Below are positions 23,276 to 33,200 of a stretch of DNA of 64,000 bases, piece by piece; position 1 is the first letter of the stretch, and each line of letters begins with the position of its first letter. The translations under genes and the position numbers were made by a program. The DNA is from Closterium sp. NIES-65. Its lineage: Eukaryota > Streptophyta > Zygnematophyceae > Desmidiales > Closteriaceae. The notes under the pieces were generated by a model that saw only the letters and a list, made by a program, of their open reading frames with translations, did no database searches and was not told where the DNA came from. The stretch spans positions 140,001 through 204,000 of the forward strand of contig CANXME010002190.1 in NCBI GenBank assembly GCA_948144175.1. Direction: 5' to 3'.

Positions 23276-26200
23276 TCAGGGCATCTTGAATTGGGTGTAT
23301 TTGCAATCAGCTTCGAGCAAGCCTGATACCCTAAAATGATCCTCCTTACCACCAAAATTTACATGCTCTTTGCTGTCACCCTCCTTTCCTATTGATCCCT
23401 TCGTCCTTGCAAGCCTTGAAGAGTTGGTCTGTTCGGTGTTCCCAAGCAGCCCTTGCACAGAGTTCGACTCCTTGAAACTCCCTAACCTCACATTCAGCTG
23501 CAAAAAAAGAGATGTATGGTAGTGACGAACCATTGAATTGAAACAGCACCAACCAGCATACACACTTACATGGTTTTGGTGCACCCATTTGTCGGTGTTG
23601 TGATAGAACGCTGCTCTTCTGATGTCAATAGTCATATCGAATGTATTTGTGACGCGAATCCGAACGGATCTGCTTGTACGATCCACTCTGAGCATCTTAT
23701 TGCTCATGGAGACTGTTAAATCAACATTAGGCAACTCGGCTCCATTAATGAAGAGCCCTCCTTGAAAACCCGAAACCCTTGCACCGGGATGTGACAGCGC
23801 AACCACAATAACCTCCATCAAATCATCTTCACTGCTGCCTGCCCCCTTGTTTTTATACAGTATGCCGACTTCATCCATATACTGCAAGAGAAACGAGCTT
23901 AGACAAAGAGGGGAAACCATTGCGTCAGCGCAAAATATACGTTTCATTGATTTCTTACCGTCGTGCTGTTATGTGCCCAAGCAACGAGTCGCATGTTAAC
24001 GTGGATGTCTGAATCCGAGAGCAAGCAGTAGCTCTCCCCAGGCTTGCCGTGGAAGTCAAGTCGCTCCCCATGCAGCCCCACCAAGTGCAGGTCTCCTGTC
24101 ACGTTGCCTTCCGATGTCCCATTATACCTGTGCACACCAGGGAAACATACAAGAAAGATAATGGAAGTCAAGTATCTGAGAGCAAGCAGTAGCTCTCCCC
24201 AGGCTTGCCGTGGAAGTCAAATCTCTCCCCGTGCCGCCCCACAAAGTGGGGTTCTCCTGTCACGTTGCCTTGCGTTGTCCCATTATAGCTGTAGGTCAGG
24301 GAACCAGGAAATGGGTTCAGAACACATTCGGATAAAAAACACATTTGTTCAGAACACATATTTACCTCCTCCAGCATGTGTGGGAAACTGGCATGTGCAA
24401 CATAGGAAATCAGAAAGCTTTAGTCTGCTTAGAAAGATTGGGCTCACCTTGGTGGTTGTGGCTCCTTAGGAAGCTTCTCCCGCAGGTGACGAGCGCAAGG
24501 AGGAGGAGGTAAGGCGGTTGGAGTGGGAAGGGAAGTCGGCAGGGTAGGGAGCGGTGGCCCTTCCGGTTGGGGGCAGGCACATTCAGAGACCGTAGAGGTG
24601 GGCGTGGGAGTGGGCGTGGGAGTGGGCGTGGGGGAAGGGGCAGCGGCAGTGGCAGTACCAGAAGAGGCAGGTGTAGCATCAAGGGGCAGTGGCAGGTGTA
24701 GCAGGAGAGGTAGGGAGGGAGGAGATGGTGGAGAGGGGACGAGGTGTGGTAGGAGGAGCTGCATTTGCCGCTGCTGGTACCGGTGCTGGTGCTGGTGGTG
24801 CTAATGCTGATGCAGGTGCTACTGCCGATGCAGGTGCTACTGCTGATGATGGTGCTAGTGCTGATGCTGGTGCTACTGCTGTTGCTGGTGCTAGTGCAGA
24901 TCGGGGAGGGGTTGCTTTGAGGTAGGCGGGAAGGAAGGGGCAGGTGAAGGGTGGAGGGGCGCGGAAGCAACCAGCTGGTGGGGAGGGTGGGAGGGGAAAG
25001 GGGTGGGGAGAACAAACTTCAGTGTCTGAGCATAGGATTTTTTGCTGCTGATGCTGTTGCTGCTGATGCTGTTGCTGATGATGCTGGTGCTAACGCAGGT
25101 GGCTGGCCTGAGGTATGCGGGGAGGAAGGGGCAGGTGAAGGGTGGAGGGGCGCGGAAGCAACCAGCTGGTGGAGAGGGTGGGAGGGGAAAGGGGAAGGTA
25201 GGTAGAAGGGTAGGGTGACGTATATGAGAGAAGGATGGATGGTGCCCTTATCCATGTGAAAAGGATGGTAATGGGAGTCAATCCCATGGGTGCATGAGAG
25301 ACAGGCAATGGAGAAGGATCGTACCCACGCATGTGAGGTGTTGGGCATTCCCATGGGTCATGTGAGGTGAGGTGAGGTGAGACTATTTCTTAGGCGCCTC
25401 GAAAACCGTGCCCAGGCATTTCTGGGTGCACGAGGGAAGAGGAATGGGGGTGCGAGAGGAGGAAAGAAGGGAACCGAATGCTGCAGAAAGGTAGTGTTGC
25501 ACCTACATTCAGTTACTGTCACGTTGCCTCTTGCACGAGGAGCTGCAGCGGTGATGTTTCGGCAGATGACGCACGAACCCACGCAGAGGCAAAGCAGCAG
25601 TGAGGTAGTTCCGTCCGTTGCACTCACTCTTATGTATTGTAACGTTGCCTCTTCCCAGAATGGTAGCAGGAGTGGTGATGTTTCGGCAGATGATCCAGGA
25701 ACCCACGCAGAGAAGGGGGGCGGTGAGGGAGGAGGAATGGAAAGACGGCTTAAGGTGTATCCGTTACACTTACAGTCGGTTACAGTCACGTTGCCTCTTG
25801 CACGAGGGGTAACTGGAGTGGTGGTGATGTTCCGGCAGATGATGCAGGAACCCACACAGAGAAGAGGGGTGGTGAGGGAGGAGGAAGAAGGGGGGAGATG
25901 ACGGGGGAGGGAGGAGGAAGAAGGGGTGGTGGACGGGTGAGAGTAGGGAGGGGAGGAGGGATGGGAGGAGGCTGATTGGGTGACTGGCGGTGAAGCTTCC
26001 TGGAATCTGCTGTGGTGGATGTGAGCTGACGCCCATCGCCTCACTGCCACGTCAGCACCGCCCTGCAGGTTTCCCCCCCTCCTAGGTCGCCCAGACTCTC
26101 TAGTCACAGGCCTTGTAGCAGGGTCACTGGAAATGTTACCAGCAGTGGCACCAACGGTGTTATTCAGGAAAACTGCATGGTAGATAGTGGCTGTGCTGCC

Positions 26201-26950
26201 GGCATGCTCGGGACGGCCCCCTCCCACAAACAGCGCTCCCCCATCCCTCTGGACAGGATAAGGCATCGGCAGCAAGGGCAGAAAACAGTAGTTCAGGTGC
26301 TTTCCTTACGACGGGAGAAAAGGACAGATAATTCAGGTCATTTCATCAATCGGACGGTGGAGAGCGTCCTGCGCACACTGAGTTTAATCAACCGGTGGAG
26401 ATCAAATCTGAGCTCACCCCTGCGGAGTTCTCATTAATCGGACGGTGGAGAAGGAGGCTCGGCTTTCAACTCGGCTGTGGGAACCCACAGCCGCTGCCCC
26501 TCCGTCCACAGCAGCCCTGTTGGCCTTCAGAGCCATTTTGAACGGTGGAGATTGAATCTGAACTCACCCCAGCCGAGTTCTCATTGAAACGGACGGTGGA
26601 GAACGAAGCTTGCCCCCCAAGCCGGCCATGAGACCCCACAGCCACTGCCCCGCCGTCCACAGCAGCCGTGTTGGCCTCAAGCAGCACGTTGCTCATGTGG
26701 AGAGAGGCTCCCAGTGTGCTCACATCCTGAATGGTGTGGGTTAGTGGGGGAAAAGAGATGCACTTTCAAGAGATGCACATCTCCACTTTCCACCTTCCGC
26801 ACTCAGCATAGGTGGCAACAAAGAGCAAGTGGAACACCGTGACACAGGGAGAGGGAGAGGGAGAGGGAGAGGGAGAGTAAGAGGGAGAGTGAGAGGGAGA
26901 GGGAGAGGGAGAGGGAGAGTGAGAGGGAGAAGGAGAGGGAGAGGGAGAGG

Positions 26951-26985
<35 letters not shown>

Positions 26986-28967
26986 GGAAAGCGAGCGGGG
27001 TGCCTCGAAAGCCAGGCTAGTACCTGGTTGGTTGATGATGCGTTGTGGCAGGCAGCGTCGCTCCCATCCACAAACACGGCTCCGCCCACAGCAGCAGAGT
27101 TGGCGACAAAGAGAGAGTCGAGAACAGTCACACAGGGAGAGGTGCTTGTGTAGCCCACTCCTTGCGGGCATTCCCGCGCTTTGTGAGGGGCATGGGTGGT
27201 TGTTATGCTCCTGTCGGCCTGTGCCCCCAGATACATGGCGCCTCCCCTGCTTCGATGCTTCCCAGAGGCGTCCTGTGGAGGGAAGAGGATGGAGGGTGAA
27301 ATCAGTGGGATGCTGACGGGTTCAGGAAACGCAGCAATGACATATCGTACAATTCCCGAAAATCTCTATGCAGTACAATCAACCCCCATTAATTCTGCCA
27401 CACGTACTACCATGAAAACGGAGTTGAAAGCGAAATTGGCACCGTGGAAAAACGCCGCCGCATTACTGCCTATTGCCACCGCCCCACCTCCGCTCTCTCC
27501 ACTGTTATTATAAAAGCTCGTGCCTAAAGCGGACAGGTAGGCCTGGGGCAGGGTCTCCATTGGTGAAGGCGGTGAGTCGGGCAGCCCGGAAACGAAAATT
27601 GCGCCGCCGAACTTGCCCCGTGGGACGAATCCGTGCAGCAGAGCGATGTTTTGGAGCGCCAGGTAACCGCCTGCTTGAACGGAGAAGATCTGACGGCAGT
27701 GTGACACATTGGGGGAGGAGGGGGAGGTGGGGTTAACAATTGGGGGATTCAAGGTGGGTTGCGATGTGAGATGGATTGCAATCCGTGCACGAGTGCGATG
27801 TTTTGCAGTGCCAGGTAACCGCCTGCCCAAACGGTGAAGATCTGAAGGCAGTGTGACACATTGGGGAAGGTTCGATATGGGGTATGGAATGAGTCGGGAG
27901 GAGAAGGAACTGATTCCGTGCAGGCCGTGCGTTGATTTGGAGCGACAGGAAACCTCCTGACCAAACGGTGAAGTTTTGAAGGTTAGGGGGACACAATATG
28001 AGAACGGGTTGGAGGGGTGTGAGATTGGATTCGTGCACGAGAGGTAAGCCTCTCCTCCTCAATTCCTCCCTCTCACCCTGGACTTCCCCTGGCCGTCGAT
28101 CGTGCACTGATCCGACGAACACAAGCCCGTCACGGCCACCGTGTGCCTGACAGCTGGCAGCTCGCCGTTGGTCAGGTACACGTGGCGCGTGAGGTAGACG
28201 GCGGGCGCGCGATCCAGCAGCGCGCCACGTAAGCAAGCCTCGTTATCGCACCACGTGGCAGGCGGGCGGCTCTCCGCGCTCCCCTCGTTACCAACGACCT
28301 CCTGACCACCCTCCGCGAATGACGGCCACTCAGAGCTTCCTACCCCGTCCCCTCCCCCGTCCCCTCCCCCGTCGCCTCCCCCATTCGCTCCCCCGCCCCC
28401 ACCGCCGTCGGCTCCCCCGCCCCCTCCCCCGCCCCCTCTGCCGTCGTCTCCCCCGTCCAATTCCCCGTCCCCTCCGCCAGTCGAAGTGTGGCGCTCGGTC
28501 TCGCCGCCATCGGCGCCGCTTCCCCCACTCCTTCCATCAACTTCTGAAGCCGGCGCTTCTGCTGCTGTCGGCGCAAGCACTGCCGCACTGTACGCATCCT
28601 CGCCAGTGGAAGGCTCGGTATAAGGGCTCTCCTCCAGCAGCAGCTTTCTTGCACCATCGGCGGCGCTCGTGACGGGGCGCTGCGGGCTGACGCCTGGGAG
28701 TTCTGGCCGGGAAAGGTGGGATCTGTCTGCAAAGAGGTGCGGCTGGGGAAGGCGCGCTCTGACCGTCTCTGAGATGCGAATGGGTGCGCTTGGAAGCAGA
28801 GACGGTACGCGTGCTGCGTGAAATGCCATACTGTCGACGTGGAGGGGAGGATCGCCGGAGGAGCGAGCCTGAACCGTGTTTAGACAGAAGAGTACGACGA
28901 TGACAACGAGAGTCTGGGGACAAACAGAGAAACGCGGACGGGGCAGCGACGTTGCCTTGCTTTCCAT
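23276..28967 (-). CDS. Secreted beta-helix (pectin-lyase-like) protein with C-terminal root-cap-like domain
   Basis: Start ATG at 28967; a hydrophobic signal peptide (LVVIVVLFCLNTVQA) precedes a Gly/Asp-rich linker. Likely exons: 28967-28077, 27689-27411, 27272-27024, 26726-26568, then a less certain block near 26265-25760, a Pro/Ala/Thr linker near 24940-24450, then 24127-23959, 23881-23570 and 23497-23276. The middle exons show right-handed parallel beta-helix texture (VWAGGYLALQNIAL-type repeats, SFYNNSGESGGGAVAIGS, FVANSAAVGGAVFVDGSDA, NTAAVDGGAVAVG). The C-terminal exons read VGLHGERLDFHGKPGESYC, SDIHVNMRLVAW and MDEVGILYKNK, ending LLEADCKYTQFKMP, which resembles plant root-cap (Pfam Root_cap) proteins. 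It probably acts in the wall or extracellular matrix. The middle exon boundaries are not settled. Confidence 0.6.
24168..24300 (-). repeat. Echo of the first root-cap-like exon
   Basis: An upstream copy reads NGTTQGNVTGEPHFVGRHGE through YCLLSD, then breaks. The intact exon follows at 24127-23959. The copy has its own acceptor-like CTACAG. Confidence 0.75.
24580..25110 (-). repeat. Ala/Pro/Thr-coding trinucleotide and hexanucleotide low complexity with a duplicated segment
   Basis: Runs on the minus strand encode TPTPTPTPT and alternating Ala/Pro/Ser motifs. A segment of about 120 bp near 24900-24990 is repeated near 25080-25190 (shared CTGCCCCTTCC and AACCAGCTGGTGG-type sequence on one strand or the other). 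Confidence 0.45.
25490..25860 (-). repeat. Three tandem copies of a Cys-containing exon segment of the beta-helix gene
   Basis: Three diverged units encode CVGSCIICRNITTTPVTPRA, CVGSWIICRNITTP and CVGSCVICRNITAAAPRA, each continuing to RGNVTVT-like sequence. Spacing is about 130-150 bp. Only one need be the real exon; the outer copies lose frame. Confidence 0.7.
26300..26567 (-). repeat. Echoes of beta-helix exon 4 end
   Basis: Two further copies follow the exon ending at 26568. Each carries the CGGTGGAGA-type segment and TCTGAGCTCACCCC/TCTGAACTCACCCC on the plus strand, i.e. exon end plus GTGAG donor. Confidence 0.7.
26840..26995. repeat. (GAGAGG)n/(GAGAGT)n microsatellite in an intron
   Basis: About 150 bp of hexanucleotide units on the plus strand, all purines except for interspersed T in GAGAGT units, lying between beta-helix exons 3 and 4. 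Confidence 0.85.
27740..27985 (-). repeat. Two echoes of beta-helix exon 2 start
   Basis: The real exon begins IFSVQAGGYLALQNIALLHG at 27689. Two upstream copies encode IFTVWAGGYLALQNIALVHG (27839-27780) and NFTVWSGGFLSLQINA (27975-27930), each preceded by an AG acceptor. Confidence 0.8.
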
Positions 28968-30234
28968 GATGGCCCGTCTAGTTTCCGCTGAAGTGAAAAT
29001 TATCGACGCAGCACGGCCGTGAGTGGTGAATACCAGAGTTGATACGCACTAGCGGGATGACTCACTCTTGAACGAGTAGAGCACGAGATGTGCTCGTCTG
29101 TGGCCGTGCGACGGTGGAGAGAGAAAGGTAGTGCAAAATGGCAGTGCAAAATGGCAAATTTGATTATGAAGCAAAATTGGGAAGTCAAATGCGGCTCGAA
29201 GGTGTTGGACATGGCGGTGCGAGAGGCCTTTCGCCACGTACCGCGAAGGCCGTTTGATAGTTGACGACCCTCGCAAATCCCTGCTGGTGTTCATCGTCCA
29301 GCCTCGTTCGTGCTGACGAATCGGTTGCGAAGCTCGCCTTGCGAAAGGAGCGCAATTTTGAGTATATGGCTATGTGGAATTCTGCTAAACAGCATAAAAG
29401 GGTAGGCGTAACAGGTATGCTGTAACTATTACGAATGTAGGAATCTCGCTGAATCTCGCTACGGGCAATTGCGACAGACAGTACGAGTCTGCGCCAGCAC
29501 AGCACGGTCTCGCCTAACTAACGGAGCAACAACGAGGCTGATTGGTCGGAACACGTTTACCCGTCAGGTGCCTTCCAGAAGCACGACTAGGAACGCGATC
29601 TTCCAGACCGTCACGCACGACACGGCAACCAGCCGTGGGAAGAATCGGGATCGTCCGATGAGGGCGTGGAACCAGCATTCCAAAACAGTGGGGTACGATG
29701 ATCTGCAATCTGGAGCGGTTTGTACGATACACGGCCCTGATGCCGTGGTCTGCAAAACGGTTAAATATTAATTACCGCAATAAACCGTTTCTCACCTGTC
29801 TAAGATTAGGACGAGGTTGTTTACCTCGGCCCTTTATGTTCAGCATCAATATCTCCACATCTCAAATCCGTAATGCTTTTCCCAGCTTTCTTCTGCTGGA
29901 TCGTCATTAGCAGATAGATATGTCAGGCATTTCTCCAGTTATGGCAATGAAGTTACGTCAGTCTTAGCTGTTTAGACATCGAGGCTACTAGCGTGTTGGT
30001 CACGGAGAATCGAGGCAAGGCAACGTGAAGTCGCTACTAGTTTGCCATTATCACGCGTCGTAACCTGCCTTTCGGAAACGAGATTCAAGGAAAAAGAAGC
30101 TCGCCTGAGATATAACGCGTCTCAGTAACGTAGCTTCGTACATTTAGGAACAAAACTTAGTTTTTTGTTTCCCTTTCCAATTTTCCGAACTTCGTGCATC
30201 AGGAGAAAGCAAAGACATCACGCGCCGCCTATCC
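28968..30234. promoter_or_regulatory. Shared divergent 5' region of the beta-helix gene and ERO1
   Basis: 1.27 kb between two start codons pointing away from each other. No supported ORF. It must contain both promoters and 5' UTRs, but I recognise no specific element. Confidence 0.4.
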
Positions 30235-33200
30235 ATGGCGGCGACAAACGGCGAGCCGGCTCACGGACAGCACCAGAAAAACGACATCGCAAAAAAGAAG
30301 GCTAACAAAACGCATCAAGGATCAGGAGGGCTTGTTTGGTTAGCTCTGGCCGCGACAGTCGCCGTCGTGGCTGTAGCGGTGACAGTATCGCGACCGGAAT
30401 ATGTCACCGCCGCTGCTGCGAAAAGCAGCGAGTTTTGTAACCAGTTGCTGCGACAATGGGGCGTGAAGCCTGTTGAGGAGGTGCCAGCAACAGGAGATTC
30501 TACACCGCCTGTCGAAGCGGCGGCAATATCGAGAAATCCGCCGGCGTCGTCAGCTTCCGTTACATCTCAACCGGATTCTGGCTGCACATGTCAGGTACGT
30601 ACGTTACGTGTCAGGTACGCACGTCACACAAGTACGCACTTCACGTGCCAGGTACGTACCTTATGTGTAAGTATGCAGATCACGTGTCAGTACGCCCATC
30701 ACGCTAGTCAAATCTCCGATTTGCGTCATGCCGCCGCGCTGCCACGTGTCACTTGCAGGCGGCTGTCTGGCGTGATGGACGACTTCTGCTGCGAATACGA
30801 AACAGTGGACGAACTCAACTCGCACTCCTTTCTCTCAACTTTCCTGCTGCCACGTGTCACCTGTCCCTGCCACGTGTCACTCGCAGGTGAAGCGGCTGTC
30901 AGGCGTGGTGGACGACTGTTGCTGCGAGTACGAGACAGTGGACGAACTCAACTCGCACGTGTTACAGCCGCTGCTGACTCAGCTCGTCAACACCACCTTC
31001 TTCAAATACTTCAAGGTCGGTTCAGTGCGGTACTGCAAGGTGCGTAGTGGTTTCAGAGGGGCTTCTCGCACGTGTGTTGCAGCTGCTGCTGACAGCTCGT
31101 CAACACCACCCCAACCCATTCCACCACTTCCCGCCCCCTCCCCTGCCAGGTCGTCTCTGGTGTGTGTGACTGTCCCTTCTGGCCAGACGACGGCATGTGC
31201 CACTCCAGAGACTGCTCCGTGGGGGAGTGTAAGGACCACGAGGTTCCTGCTCCCCATTCCACCCCATTCCACCCCATTCCAACCCATTTCAACCCATTCC
31301 ATCCCATTCCATCCCATCCTATCCACCCCCTGTCAGGTTCGTCTGTGGTGTGACTGTCCCTTCTGGCCAGACGACGGCATGTGCCACTCCAGGGATTGTT
31401 CTGTAGAGGAGTGCAAGGACCACGAGGTTCCTTCCCTCTTACCCCACTCAACCGCACTGCATTCCACCCCATCCCACCCCCTCTTTCCAGGTTCGTCTGT
31501 GGTGCGACTGTCCCTTCTGGCCAGACGACGGGATGTGCCACTCAAGGGACTGTTCTGTAGGGGAGTGTAAGGACGACGAGGTCCCCCCCGCCCTCCGCTG
31601 CCCCTCCCCACCCGCGCCGTCGCTGCTCCCTGCTGACGTGGACGAGCCACGCGACGCTGAACTGGACCCGAGTGCGGATGAGTCAGCGTCTGCTGAGTCA
31701 GCGGCGGGGTCGGTGGACCGAACGGTGGATCGGAGCGCGTTTCAGGCGTGGGTGGAGGCGGATAACCCGTGGACGTCTGATGATGAGTCAGATACAGGTG
31801 AGAAGGTGCGGATGTAACTGGTACGAGGCAGTTGCTTGCAGCCGAGAATTCTCACCTAAAAAACGACTCAGATTTTGCCGGGGTGACTCAGCATGTTCCA
31901 GGCATGGGTGGAGGCGGATAACTCGTGGACGTCTGATGATGAGAGTGACACAGGTGAGAAGATATGATATGATACAGATATGATTGGTACAAGGCAGTTG
32001 CAGTTGCAGTTTCCGGGGTGCCCCGGTGCATTTCAGGCGTGGGTGGAGGCAGATAACTCATGGACAGTCGATGATTAGAGTGACACAGGTGCAGTGAAAC
32101 ATATGGGTACGGAAATTGAGTTACCAGAACACGGCTTGCCCCTGGGTGGATGGGGGATTGCTACACCATTGACCGTGGAGGCGACTTTTGAGGCGCTTCA
32201 AAAGCCCTGGCTGGATGGTGATTGCTCCACCGTTGATCGTGGAGGCAGATAGTACTGGGCGGCTGATGATGAGAGTGAGGCAGGGAAGGTATGGTGCGTC
32301 TGGTAGGCCCTCCTCTCACTACCAGGAGAGCTGCTTCCAGGACGGCTCGACCAAAAGCCCTCCTCTCACTACCAGGAGAGCTGCTTCCAGGACGGCTCGA
32401 CCAAAAGCCCTCCTCTCACTACCAGGAGAGCTGCTTCCAGGACGGCTCGACCAAAAGCCCTCCTCTCACCACCAGGAGAGCTGCTTCCAGGACGGCTCGA
32501 CCAAAAGCCCTCCTCTCACTACCAGGAGAGCTGCTTCCAGGACGGCTCGACCAAAAGCCCTCCTCTCACTACCAGGAGAGCTGCTTCCAGGACGGCTCGA
32601 CCAAAAGCCCTCCTCTCACTACCAGGAGAGCTGCTTCCAGGACGGCTCGACCAAAAGCCCTCCTCTCACTACCAGGAGAGCTGCTTCCAGGACGGCTCGA
32701 CCAAAAGCCCTCCTCTCACTACCAGGAGAGCTGCTTCCAGGACGGCTCGACCAAAAGCCCTCCTCTCACTACCAGGAGAGCTGCTTCCAGGACGGCTCGA
32801 CCAAAAGCCCTCCTCTCACTACCAGGAGAGCTGCTTCCAGGACGGCTCGACCAAAAGCCCTCCTCTCACTACCAGGAGAGCTGCTTCCAGGACGGCTCGA
32901 CCAAAAGCCCTCCTCTCACTACCAGGAGAGCTGCTTCCAGGACGGCTCGACCAAAAGCCCTCCTCTCACTACCAGGAGAGCTGCTTCCAGGACGGCTCGA
33001 CCAAAAGCCCTCCTCTCACCACCAGGAGAGCTGCTTCCAGGACGGCTCGACCAAAAGCCCTCCTCTCACTACCAGGAGAGCTGCTTCCAGGACGGCTCGA
33101 CCAAAAGCCCTCCTCTCACTACCAGGAGAGCTGCTTCCAGGACGGCTCGACCAAAAGGCCTCCTCTCACTACCAGGAGAGCTGCTTCCAGGACGGCTCGA

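Noticed and set aside
25385..25404. Another GGCGCC-centred near-palindrome
   Set aside because: The arms fit poorly and no flanking direct repeat is visible.
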